Of a DNA stretch of 64,000 nucleotides, positions 49,130 through 61,900 are shown one piece after another. Position numbers and translations under genes: made by a program. Under the pieces are notes generated by a model. That model ran no database searches. It worked only from the letters and a program-made list of their open reading frames with translations, and was not told where the DNA came from. The stretch is from assembly GCA_013399855.1 (NCBI GenBank), contig VXAY01004719.1, forward strand, positions 2,415,000 through 2,478,999, read 5' to 3'. Each line of letters opens with the position of its first letter. The stretch's first letter is position 1. This stretch comes from Oxyruncus cristatus. Its lineage: Eukaryota > Chordata > Aves > Passeriformes > Cotingidae.

Positions 49130-52100
49130 CCCCCTGCCATTTTCCACATCCAATAATCTCAGCTCTTGAGTGAAGTAAGGTGACTACCAGGGTGCTTCTG
49201 GAGTGTTGCTGCACATTGTGTAATAGTATTTCATTGCACTATGCAGGTAGGAAAATGCAAATACTGTTTGTACACAGAACATGCAAGGTTTTGGATTCTC
49301 CTCTCCTGGTAAAGTAGAAGCACACAATTCCCTTTCCCTCCTCACATAATCTTTCAGATACCATGCTCCTAAATAAGCACAGAGAGAAGGGAAGGCAGGC
49401 TGCTCCTCAGAAAATCATCACCTTGCTTCTAGGGCAATCTTTACTTTTGAGTGCAGGAGCATAACTCCAAGGGCTGGTTAGGATGTGGAAAGGTGAATTT
49501 GGTGGTGAGGCACATGAAGATAAACAAGAAAAGAGGAGGACTAAAAAAGTGGCCTACAAGCAGCATAGGAGAAATCATCCCAAACTGAGGAGCTAGTTCA
49601 CCACTGTGCAAAGACCAAAGAAATAAGGAAGCAGAACTGCACACCCTATTATAAATCTCTCCTCCCAAGCATTTTGGGACAGGCCTAAACAATACAATGT
49701 TATGTTTTGCAGAGATTTGTAAGCTGTTGCTAAATGAAGTACGTCGGAACTGAAAGCAAGATAACTGCTTTAGCATGACGTATCACCTCAGCAAATTAGC
49801 TCCATTAGGAACAAAGCCCAAAAGGGCTGCACTGGATCCAGAAAGCAAGCAATTCATTTAGGGCTAGCTAGGACACCTCAATACAGCACTATGTTCCTCC
49901 AGACAGACACCTTCTTGTATCAGCTGAAGTTGTAAAGCATGATACTGTAAAAATAATCATCATCATCAACACCACCTGCAGAGGCACAGTTTCACTGGAA
50001 AAAGTAGTTGTGAAGTACATGACAAAAAAAGAAAGGTGAGAACATCCAATTATATCCCAAAACATCAGTTGTTTTACCAAAGCTGGAAGAGCGCTCCCTC
50101 TATTTGATGAGCAGGCAGAACACAGATCCTACCTGAGTAGAGATTGCTACACCACTTTCACAACAGGTCATGATGTTTATCCCAGAAAAGAAAATAGCTG
50201 TTGATTGTCATTCTGCCATATGGGATCATCACTATGGCCCAGCACCCTAACCTGGTGTTCACTGCAACACCAGAACTCCTTTGAAGCTATCCAGTTGTTT
50301 TAGAAAAGAAAAGGCACAGGAACAGAAAACAACTCGCTCATAGCAGCCATCCTCCTTCCCACCACTGTAACCAACAGTTTGACACAGGCACATCAAACAG
50401 GCATTTGACATAACGAGTAAGTTATGTCAACACAAACTAAAGATAAAAAAAATCAAAAGGCATTTTAAACTAGTATTCAATAGATTCTCTAGTACCCATC
50501 TCAGCTTATGAGTTGTAACTTCCTTCTTCGGGAATTAAAATGTGTTCTGAAGAATCCTCAAGTTCATTTGAGAGAAGAAACAATAAAAGAAGAAAAAGAG
50601 AAAAAAAAATTTGGCCTTTCTAGTTTGACAGATAAACTTTAAGTTCAACTCCTAAGTACAGATAATTAGAGTATCACAATGCACATTTCAGAACCCATAT
50701 GCCTTGCAAAAGGAAAATTTCTTAACAGTTACAGAAGGCTTTCCAGTAACTTGCATCCACATTGCATCCCGGTCCTTTGATCCCACTAGCCTACGTACAC
50801 CTCCCCTGTTTGTGTAGCAAATGATTAGGGCAATAAATGTTTTTAAATTAAAATAAGTTCATATCCTCCAAATACATAAAAGGCTTAGAACATCACCATT
50901 TCACTCCTGAAAGATAGAAAGGATTAGCTGGATTTTTCAGATAAGCAATCATGTTTTACTATTTGGAATCTAACAGCAGCAATTAAAAATATACTAAATT
51001 CATGGAAGAGACCCATCTAACGAGAAACAGGGAAAATGAAAAAGGAGTACCTCAGAACCTACAGATCGCAGAAAAATAATGAAAAATTTCAGACTGAACA
51101 TTGCCCTCAAGGCAATATCCTCCCTTTAAGATCCACCTACAGAATTAAGCTTGTCCCATAAGCACATCTCGTTTTCCGGAGAAAAACTGTCTCAAAGCCA
51201 TTACAATAGGCAATACCTGATATGGTGCTAGAGATGGAATATCCACAGGTCATTTTCCTGACCAAGCCACCCCATGGTATCTCTAGGCACACATGTGCAG
51301 CAGCCAGCAAAAACTACAGGCTTCTTGTTTGCTTTAAAATTTTGCAGTGTGATCTGCTTACTATTGAATGTATGTTAGGTGTATACTAAGCTCTCTGCAC
51401 AAAACACTAAAAATCACACACATTCACACTTCTACTCCGCAGATACCCCTTCTCTGTTTTGTTCTCTGTTTGAAGCAGCTTATAGACGAGTGACTCAAGT
51501 ACTACGTCCTTCCTTGCTGACGCACCGAACACCCTACCCTGCACTAAGCCTTCATTTAAGCCTCTGTTGGCTGTGATGACACATGAAGACACTCTTAGAA
51601 CCTATAACAGTCCTGCTCATTGGCAACATTATGCCCATGTCGAGGCAAAAACAAAGGACTTAGAGGTCACTGAAAGAGACAGTCAAGTTAAGCATTCACT
51701 GGGATGTTTAGTTCCAGGTCTCCAAGACATTGCTCAAAACAACTGTTCTTAAGTTACTTTCTTGTTTGCAAACCATCTTCTATCTCAGCCTTGATCTACC
51801 TTCAGCAGGAAGCTGTTCTACACATTATATTCCATTTCAACTGCACTGATGAAATGTGCACACTGCCCTTTGCATCCTGCACTCTTGTACATGGAAGCTT
51901 TTAGGAAGGCTAAGCGTATCTAACCCCATTGTTCAGACCCCAGGATGCTGACATTTCAAATCAAACTCTCCTCTATGCAACTTGTGAAAATAACAAAGAT
52001 AAAAACCTCCCACCAATGCTCAGGCAGCTACTTGCCTATATGCAATGAACCCAGCACAGGTTGCCAAGAGACTGCAATGATGAGCAGCATTTATTCCTGA

Positions 52101-53999
52101 ATACTGACAAATAAGCTTTCACTATATATTAACTCCAAGCAATAAAACATGCAAGATCACATTCTTGTTTCAGTTTAGAATTCATTTTTATTGCCAAAAT
52201 ATAAAAGGAGATAGTTGTAACAGACAAGATATGATGGTCTTATTTGGTGAAGAAAAAAATATTTAAAAAAAATCTGAGAAGAAGAAATTTTCAGATAGCA
52301 TGTATAGAAATTCCCCCTATAAGCTCCATTCCCTAGGGTAAAAATTAAGTGCAGATTCAGTGAAATTTAGGAGCCTTTAAAGAACAGAAAAGCTCAGTCT
52401 ATTACAAGATACTGCTAGTGATTTTCAACCTTTCCATATAAGAATAAGGTAATTTAGCAATTAAAACAAAAGCTACCATTAAACCTTAGATGTCAGAACA
52501 TTTTTCCTTATTTATATCTATCAAGATGAATAATAATTTTATACACTGTGTACTACCTAGAGAACAAAAGTTCTATTATATGTATTTCTAATACAACCTT
52601 GCATACATTCTTAGGCCTTAACTATTGATCAATTTTTTCAAGCAACATTCAGTGCTACCAACTGCTTTTTTTTTCCTGTGGATACTGCATATTACTTTTG
52701 TCATACAGCTTCATATAATTTCTTTCTGTTCAAGTTCCATTACATACCTCCCCAAAGAGAGAAAAACAGAGAAGTGCTTTTCCATACATGACAAAATTCA
52801 GAATTCTGTCACACCAAGAATTAGAAGTTTAGTACTGCTTAACACCTTGGGGATAAGAGTTGGAATTAGTATTTCCCCATCACCATATGCTGTGGTAAAA
52901 CTGACAAGCAGTGTTAGCAACAACTGACAAAATTTACATGGTCCAAGGTCAAGTGAGATGAAGCTTAGGCTCAAACAGGAGACACAGTCTATCAACTAAA
53001 CTACACAGTTTGAAAAGTTTTATAATCACTTCCATGATAAACAATTTACCAGAGAGGAAGCATTAAAAGTATATCCAGAACATGAACGGCTAAGAAGTCT
53101 ACATTTTAATCGAGTCTCTGTGCCATGTATTTCCTTGCTGCATTTAGATGGGTCTTTTTCTGTACCATGCTCATGACTTCTGAGTCATCTGTCTCCACCT
53201 GCAAGAGGTGAAGATTCACCTCCATGGCCAGACCCAGTGTGGTAGGAAGAATGGCGAACATGGTGCAGCGCTACCCAGGCACCCGCAACTGTACATTTGT
53301 CAAACCCCAGGTCAGCAAATGTGATACAGAATGACACCAGACAGAAAGAAAAAAAAAAAAAAAAAAAACAAAGGTGGAGATAATTTAAGTTCTTGCAATT
53401 TCCTTTCATAGGCCTTCCCATTTCCCCTGAGCTCCTCTTCAAAATCTAGCTTTCAAATATTAACTAAAGCAGCACACAAACAGTCTTAAGGCAAATAATC
53501 ACAGCCATAGTAGGAAGACTTTTCAAAAGGAGCAATCAGTCCAGGGAGGTTTAATTTAGAGAGAGGAGAAAAGACTTTAGACCTTGATAAGGCATGACAT
53601 GAGTCCATGGCATTGATCTGCAAACATATTGCTTTATCTGTAATGCAAACAAAAAGTTATTTAGAATGTTCCTAATTAGGTATAATAAGTGTACACTGCA
53701 CACTAATAAATCTATAAATAGACAGCAACCACACCATTTCACTCCTGCTGCATAATATGAAGTATGGGAGGGGAGAAGAAAGGCACTTTCCTTTTTTAAA
53801 ACCTTTCTTTAACTTGTACCATTGAAAAGAAGTAATTTTTTTTTTGCTTTGAAAGCTATTTAATCAGGTTTTTAAATACTGACAAATCTTCCTCAGCAGA
53901 CACGGGTTATCCTCAACAGTTGCATAAAAGGAAGAGAGAATACTTTATTTGAAATAAATCAGGAACCTTATTCTATTGATCTGTAAAACATTCAGAGAG
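49130..53999 (-). other. Intron segment, nothing recognised
   Basis: AT-rich sequence with chance frames, the longest being 111 codons on the minus strand (49441-49776). A 20-A run lies at 53349-53368. The ~170 bp before that run (53180-53345) is less AT-rich and could be a diverged retroposed fragment, but no source was recognised. Confidence 0.5.
53349..53368. repeat. Poly(A) tract (20 A)
   Basis: A20 run preceded by ACAGAAAG. It may be the tail of a retroposed fragment, but the body is unrecognised. Confidence 0.7.
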
Positions 54000-54117
54000 A
54001 CACAGTCCTGGGCAACCAAATGTGGCCTTGAAAATGTCCCTGCTCTGAGCATGGGGGTGGGACAGATGACCCCCCGAAGTATCTTCCAACCCAGACTGCT
54101 ATTATGATCCTGTAACA
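54000..54117 (+). mobile_element. CR1-type LINE 3' tail, diverged
   Basis: CCCTGCTCTGAGCATGGGGG followed by GGGACAGATGACC and TCTTCCAACCCAGACTGCTA corresponds to the '...CTGAGCAGGGGGTTGGACTAGATGACC...CCTTCCAACC...' end of CR1-like LINEs, with a decayed tail (TTATGATCCTGTAA). About 120 bp is recognisable. It is antisense to DGKH. Confidence 0.75.
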
Positions 54118-57016
54118 ACGTTCATAAGTATTTTTTCTATAAAAAGTCCCTCCTCTCTATAACCTCTCACACCTACACACAGTGATTTAAACACTGGATC
54201 AGCTATAAATAACCTTGGTGTATATTTTGAAGAAAAGGTATAATCATCTGTAAAATTCAGCAGAAGCTCATATGCCTCATGCCCTGACTGTGACTTATTT
54301 TTATTTCTTTTTACTCAGATAGAAAAACGTAAGATTTCCCTGTCATTTCCAACACCTCACTGTAAGACAACCTTTCAGGGACACAGGTTTATCACAAGCT
54401 CAAAGGGTAATTTGAAGTAGGAGCCCTTTGTAAAACCGTTGGCAGCAGATCTCTGGCTGATGAAGGGTGGGGAAGCAGTAGAACCCGTGATGTAAACTCC
54501 TTTTATCTCCTCCTCAATGGTGCACACTGCAACTATATGAAAAAAAAAGGTTTTTTGCATTTTGTGCATGGTTTGCATGTGCACACACACACACACACAG
54601 AATTAGTGGTCTCTATGCAAGAAGTAAGGTCATCTGAAGCATACATACACTCAGAACTACGGAAAAACGCAAAGCTTCAGTAAACTGGAATTACAATCAT
54701 ATATTCTTTTTTAAAGTCGCATTTACCTGGAAACAGCAGGTAACATGAGATAGTACACAAAAGCACTGACGGGTCTTAAAGCATACAGCTTGACATTGCC
54801 AGCACATTTAATAGCTTGCTTTTGACAGGAGCTCGTCAGAAGTTCTGTACTTACCAGAATCTTCAGTTCTTTTGAAATGCTGAAGAAGCAGCAGAACAGA
54901 GTTTTGCAATGCAGCATCGGGGGCATAGATAGAAATCTGACAACTCTCTGAAGCCTGGAGTATTTTTTAATGTCTTTTATAAAATTACAAAGTAGGGAAA
55001 GGGAAAAACCTGTCATCTAATAGACAGGATACAAGCACAGATCCTAAATTGTGTAACCTGCCTTTGCATTTTTGAAACACTATTTGCCAGTGGATTGGGG
55101 AAGGCTGCAGACCACCAGACTAAGCAGTAAAGCATTCAGGCAGAATCCACAAATTATCAGTGTCTCGTTAATATACAATAGAAAGAATTCCTGTTTACAC
55201 CACGACCACCACCATGAACATCACCATTCAGTGATGGGATCCTTGACTCACAAATCCCTTTTTACCCTTCGTGGTCTCTTTTTTCACTTTAATAGATCTA
55301 TAAGACTGAGGTAAATCAATGTTTGTCAAGAGAGTAACCCGTGTGAAGTTCACTGACACATCAGGCAAAAAAACAACTATAGTTAAAAAAAAAAAAAAGA
55401 AAAACAAAACAGCAAAAAGGGTACATTAGTTTTCAAGTCAATAGCTCCACAGTGAACCATCTGTTCCTAGGATTGATCAGTATCACTGAAGGAGGAGGCA
55501 GTGAAGGGTGAAACTACTGAAAGAAGCAACCTCATATCTGCACCCTCTCCAAGACCCCACACCCAACAAACTTTATGGTCTCTAGTAGTTCCTCTCTTTA
55601 CGGGAATTACTGGGAGAAACCTTGCAGAGGCACAGACTGAAAGGAAAAGGTATGTCACCCTTTCTCTGTTCAAATTCCTGAAGAAACCCTGACAGTAGCA
55701 GGCAGGAAAGGAGGGAGAGAACACAAAGCAAGATGTCTCTATGGGAGCATTAAAACAAACACAGAAGTATGTGCCCGTCCTCATGGTCAACAGAGAGTGT
55801 GCACAGGGAGGGAAGAAGTCTCTGCCCAATGGGCAGCTGGGACTGCTAGTTAGCCACACTGATCCTTTCCAACATCCTTAGCTGAACCAAAGCAAGCCAC
55901 CCTTCCCACCAGCAGGGAAGACACTGATCACCCTCTCACTCCAGAGTATCACAGCAGCAATAAGGACTACCAGCTGTCAAACTGAAGCCATTCAAACTCC
56001 ATTGCTAAATTTAAGCAACCACACGACAGGACATAACTGACCAGAGCAGCATGACAGTCCTTTAGATCCACTTAAATCTCTGCAGGCATGAAAAACCTCA
56101 GCAGATCTTCCCAGCATGGAACTATGCCAGAAGTGCAAAATGACACTGAGGGCACAGCCGGTTCTCCTCAGCAAGCAGGTCTATAAAGACCCTGGCAAGC
56201 GCTGGACACACATCCTCCCAGTGGCTGCCCACAGAGGGACTCCTGTTGCTTCCCACCCAGCAAACATACAGGGAAACTTGCCACCCACAAGCTACTACTC
56301 AGTTTCAAAACCCTATTCAGGTTGCTAAGTGACAATAAAGTAGTGCAATCTCACACAATTTCCAAACCCCAAGCGCTTAAAGGCAAGGAAATGAATTGTC
56401 TAGATCATCATAAATCTCATGCTGCCCATCTAACAAACAAATAAATTCTCATCAAGTGTAAAAGCTTGCTGAATTCATTACAATAATGCTAACTCTCCCA
56501 AGAGTACAGCTCAGGTTTTTGTTAATGTGTTTTCAGTATCCAAGTGGTGAAATACTCCTAAACAGAAATATTATTCAAATGAAAAACTTAGCTCAAAAAA
56601 TAAATTATTTGCTCTTTCTTCATAATTGTGCAATATATCAGAATAATTCCTACATGGCAAAAGTTTTGTAAGTCAACCACGTTCTGACTTCACGTTCGAA
56701 ACTTTTATGGCCCACATCCGATAAGCATTTAAGCACTGGCTTAATTTTAAGAAGTAATTAATCACATAAAAGTGTACAGGATGACTGAAGTGTTTCAGTA
56801 CGTGCTTAAATGTTGCACTAGAATAAATCTCTTAATTAATTTTAAGTAGTATCTAAGGTAGTCGTCTTGATTTTAGCATCTCAGTGAAACAATATTTATT
56901 TTGGGTCAACATTAAGCTTGTTTGCTGTGATAAATGCATTGTTTACATTAAGAAAGAATGAGGTTTGGTTTTATTAGGATACAGGGGTGTAATTTATGGA
57001 TGCTCCCAAGTCAGGC
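54118..57016 (-). other. Intron segment, nothing recognised
   Basis: Contains a (CA)9 run and a mildly less AT-rich part at 55440-56330 that carries a 130-codon minus-strand frame (55467-55859) of no recognisable content. A CAC/CAT-rich stretch at 55198-55226 gives a His-rich chance frame. Confidence 0.45.
54582..54599. repeat. (CA)9 dinucleotide microsatellite
   Basis: Nine uninterrupted CA units preceded by TGCATGTG, a likely polymorphic marker. Confidence 0.85.
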
Positions 57017-57039
57017 TTTTTTTTTTTTTTTTTTTTTTT
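57017..57039. repeat. Poly(T) tract (23 T)
   Basis: A pure T run. On the DGKH-sense (minus) strand it is a poly(A) tract. No retroposed body is recognised on its right side. Confidence 0.8.
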
Positions 57040-57895
57040 GCCATTGCTAGCAAATTGAGAGTCATGGCTTGAACTTAGTATAATAGAGGTATGATTACAA
57101 AAGTGTTATTTAGTAGCCTGGTTTTAGGTTTTTAAAAGAAGATCTTGGAAAATGCAACTGATTTTTTTGAGGCTGGGGGGGAAAGGATAAAACAGTAATG
57201 TAAGAAGGTGGTAAATACAAAGGTGAGGGAAGGGGTTCTCTCAGTAAAAGACAAAGTCCAGATACTAAAGTATCAAACTCCATAAAACAAAACAAAAACA
57301 AGGCTAGCCTTCTGTCAATAACTTTATAACATCACTTCCCCCTACTTTACAAATAATTAAAAAGAAAAAAAAAAAACCACAACTCAAAAACTTAACGGCC
57401 AACGAGAACAAATACTGGTCTTGCAGTTCCCTTCCAAGTAAGCTACTGAACTACTCTCACAAGACATCAAACTACATCTTAATTATCCCTATCAGAGCAA
57501 AACAACCAAAACAGCATGACTACAGAGCATTCTATTATACCCAAAACTCCATGTTCTGAGGTTCAGTGAATCCACACATTACCTTCTTGCTGTGCTAAGA
57601 TTTTGAGGTCTCCAAACTACATATATCCCTCTGTAGATCCCTTACCAGAAGCATGGTTTGTCAGAGTTCAAACAAAATGAGAAGCATATTGTTTTAAAAC
57701 ATATATCTATATTTTGCCTTTTGGAGTGTTCCAGAGCAAAAAGATTAGTCTAAACTGCCTTTTATTGTCTGAAGTTAGTCTAGAGAATTTCAATACTTCC
57801 CTCCAGATAAAGGCTTTCTGATAGCCAAAGAGACTATTCTTTTAATCACTACTTCAATTACAAAACCACTGTAATTCTAGGTATTCAGCTTTAGA

Positions 57896-57924
57896 TATCC
57901 AAACTAATTTAGCTAGTTTGGATA
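57896..57924. repeat. Perfect inverted repeat, 11-bp arms and 7-base loop
   Basis: TATCCAAACTA at 57896-57906 is matched exactly by its reverse complement TAGTTTGGATA at 57914-57924, with ATTTAGC between. It sits immediately before a short 11-bp tandem repeat. Confidence 0.6.
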
Positions 57925-57928
57925 ACTA

Positions 57929-57972
57929 GTCATCCAATAGTCATACAGCAGTCATACAACAGTCTTGCATCC
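57929..57972. repeat. Short 11-bp tandem repeat, about four copies
   Basis: Units AGTCATCCAAT, AGTCATACAGC, AGTCATACAAC and AGTCTTGCATC follow one another. Copies 2 and 3 are nearly identical, the outer two decayed. Confidence 0.55.
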
Positions 57973-58900
57973 TGCATTCTGACCTAACTGTTGGAAACAA
58001 TTCAAAATGTTTCTAAATTATCTATACAGCCTTACATGGATAAAGACCCAGCTATAGAATAGTCCTTTCTTGAGCTCTGGCATGGCTATTATGTGTCTCC
58101 AGGACTGTGCACATGAAGTTCACAAGATAAGGCATCTCAGAAAGGGATTCCCAGTCATAATTTATTCTTGAATTAGTCTCTTCTTGTGCTTCTTAAAAAA
58201 CAGGAATTCTCTCTAAAGTACACAATAAATTCAATGTGTTTCACCTGATCTTTTTGGCAGTAAAGCATTCCCCAGCTCCTTGGAACAAAACAATCAAAAC
58301 CTTATATTAAAGTTGAGAGTGTGATTATCTTGTCTTTTTTTCACATTCACAGCTTGCCAGCTGGCTGGGGAAAAAAAAAAAAAAAGTGTAATTCATGTTA
58401 TCTTACAGTACAAAATAGCATTAATACATGAAAGATTCCAGAAAGGAGAAAATATAATCCAAAAGCAACATTCTTTGAAGACCTGCTTGCAGATACCTAC
58501 CGAAATATGTTACAAGCTCATCCTTTCTGGTACTTAGCTAGCAATCTAAGTTTTGCCAATACACACATCACTAAAATGCCTTAAGAGATTTCATTTCAGT
58601 TTTATACAAACGTGTCAGAATTTGGAGTGGTAATGACCACTGTGTCTTAAACAGGGTAACTCTTTCCATTCACACGCTGCTTACTTCTACATAGTGTATT
58701 CAGTCACTTTTAACTTCCCCAGACTATCAGGTCTTCGGCTGAAATATTCCATTAATATACTCTTTTTTGAAAGCTTGTATAGAGACAGCAATTATAAGAA
58801 GCAACAAATACTGCACACCATTACATGCTGGTTTTACTTGTTTGCTTTGTCCAGAGATACACACATACATATTTATACAGTATTACGTTCTAGAGTATGT

Positions 58901-58944
58901 GAAAACTTAAATATATTGCCCTGAAAACGTAAATACATTGCCCT
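58901..58944. repeat. 22-bp tandem duplication
   Basis: GAAAACTTAAATATATTGCC + CT is followed directly by GAAAACGTAAATACATTGCC + CT. The two copies match at 20 of 22 positions, so it is a fairly recent local duplication. Confidence 0.7.
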
Positions 58945-61900
58945 GTGCATAAGTATGCATGTCTGCATGTATCAGGAACATACACTAATGAACTGATTCT
59001 GAATATCTCACTTTAAAAACAGGTTAAAGTCCCCAGGATGCGGGGAGGGAAACAAGTTTGCCAGATTTTACAACAGTTGTGGGGAGAAAAAAAAAGTTGG
59101 TCAAATATTTTACTAAGGATGGATATACAGTACAACTAATTTATCTGCAGAATGAAAATTATAGAAAAATATCAATAATGAAGACAGATATCCCGCAGCA
59201 CCCTTCGGTCTCTTCTGTGAATATTACCAGCTGCCAAGAACTTGAGGTTGATTGCTTTGTGCTTGGTCACATCAGTTCTGCCCCATGCTGAGTAAACACA
59301 AAGTTTAGTGACACTATTCATATTGCTGCAGTTTCAGAATAAATTACAAATTACAATGTATTTTGAAGCTGTGCAGATTCACACAATCCTAATGCATATA
59401 AAGGATCCCCACTAGGGTAAACTTTGCTACCGTGGCATTTTCCTGAGAACTTCTGGTGCATAAAAAATCATGTTTCCTTAAGCGGAAAGGAATCAACCAC
59501 TATTTATTTGAGTAGATTGGGAAACATCAAAACTAGGCAAAGCAGATTACATTACAGAGAACGATGCTCATGCAGTGTAACGCTGGTATCACCCACAGCA
59601 ATTCACAAGTAGGTGAATTAACAAGCTACGGTAATCTGAGAGAAATGTATACAAGAAACAAACAGGAAGTGACTACTGGGACTTGGCACTGTCAAATGTC
59701 ACCATATGGAAAAGGTTAGAAACTTTTTGAAGGCTCAGTTCCTAAATGGCTGGTGTTATCCGCTAAGGCCAATAAAATCACAGTGGGGGATTTAATTAAT
59801 TTACTTTTATTACTCCATAATGATTTAGGATCTCTCAAAAATATACTAAGGCCTCAGATAAGGAAATTCTAGTAACAACTCTTGCCATTTAATGAAACAA
59901 CACCATATTATCTCCACTAATTGTAACGCACTCATGTTTCTGAACATCTCCCATGTTACAGCAATTTCATTACTAATAAAAACCACCGGGGATGAAAGAG
60001 AGGAAGAAAGCATTCTTCCACATACCCTACAAGTATATTTATTTTGCTCAATACCTCACATTTTCTTGCATTTCCTGATTTATATTTTCTGCTCCAGAAT
60101 GCCTGCTTCACACAAAAATAGACACAGGCCAGATACCCAATGCAGATTTGAGAGCACAACACATATCCAGCAGAGCTTCTGCATTAACTGGACATGGACC
60201 TGTTAAAGGAGGAAGCCAGGTCAGTGATAAAAGTGCTATTCTTCAAATCCATTTTTTAGCAGAGTACTCAAGAGAAGAGCAGGAACTGTAACTCTGCTCA
60301 TTTGACAACTCTGCTTCCAAGTATGCAGGGACTATTTCATTTATTAATCTCGTGCCCATCCTCAAGGTGAGCAGAATTTAAAGAGCAAAAGTGTCAGCTC
60401 TAATTCGAACCTTCCCTTCTTGACACATTCCAGCTATAAAGAACTGAAGCAAGGCCATCTTTTTAAGGAATGTACTTTGCATTAGTGACTAACTTAAAGG
60501 AAACTAGACGCCAGCTGATGAAAGGCAGTTTTCAGGCTGTAGCCCCAAGAACTGAAGTCATCTGTTTAAGGAAGGCACTGACGCTGCCTGTCTCAACCAG
60601 CATCTTTAAAAGTGAAGAAGCCAAGTTTAACACAGACGCACAGAGAACTTTCCATGACTTCAATCTCCAATATAACCCTTTTAGTACATTGTCATATATA
60701 CTGCTTCAAAATTGCCTGACTGCAGTTTTCCAAAGTTCTCACAAAACCAAAATACATATTCTTAAGATGTTTTTAACCAATACACTTTTTATGTACTAAA
60801 TATTCAGGTCTCCCAGAATGAGGGGGGGAGGGGGAGGAGGTGGAGAGAGAATGGTAAGTAGACATGACAAAACCAAGAATTGTTCCAACACTCTCTATTG
60901 GGGATTTTGGCTCAAAAGGGCTCAAACTTCACAGGATACCTGTCACCTATTTATTCCCTTGCATTTCCTTCAGGGAACACACACAAACTTCACAGATGCA
61001 ACAACTTCCAGGACGAGGTTTGAAGATGCTGACTTTAACCTCATGAAAGTGTTAATCAGTTTTGGTCCTAACTCCCCTGAAGGTATCTACTGCTGCAGTG
61101 TCCTTCTATAACCAAGTATGGGCTTAAGCAAACAGTTCCTAGTGACAAACAAAATGCTGGCCCGAAGAATAGTTTAGTCCTTTGCACCCCAACTTGTTCT
61201 CTCCCTTGGAGTACTACTGGTGTTAGAAATCTTCAGGTTTATGTTTGTGCTACTAAAGCAGATTTGCTCTCATACGTATATTTGCTCAATCTTATTATAC
61301 ACATGTTAAAAAAAATCCACTCCTGAGTGATTCTGTCTGCAAAATATCACCATATGGTAGCTTTCACAAATGATGAACTGTACCAAAACATCTAAAAATA
61401 ACATCTTCCTTAAGTAAAATAAAAACAATTACCAGCAGAGACTTTTGGGTATAGTTCTGAGCTAAGGAATCAATACCATGCTACTGAAATGCCTCAAGTA
61501 AATAAGCAACCCCTGGAAAAAAACAGCACAGTCTTAAATGGCCCAGAAGCATCAATGATAAATGTAATATACATGTTTTGTGTTTTTTCAAAAGTCTATT
61601 CTTAGATGTAAGACAAACCCAATCCATTTAATTAAAACCTTAGCTTACAAACACATCCACCAAGTCAGTGAAGCTTAACAAATCTAATTTGAATGAAAGG
61701 GACTAGCCGGGTAAAAAAGCAGCTCCCTGATGTTTCTTGCTCTAGTGGTTTCATGTAACCACTGATCACCAACTACTACAACAGCAAACATACAACACCC
61801 TTAAACTAAACGGGAGTTGTCTGTCTAAATATAGCTACTTTTAAATAATGCATCGTGAATTATAAAATAAAGTGCTACTGAATTATTTAACATGGGTCTC

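Noticed and set aside
48963..49214. Minus-strand frame of 83 codons
   Set aside because: Spans the N gap and a poly(A) run, so it is an artefact.
55195..55230. Histidine-rich stretch in a plus-strand frame
   Set aside because: Derives from a short CAC/CAT-rich simple sequence; no zinc-binding or other domain around it.
55467..55859. 130-codon minus-strand open frame
   Set aside because: No recognisable domain, Ser/Phe/Cys-rich, no splice or promoter context; probably chance in a less AT-rich stretch.
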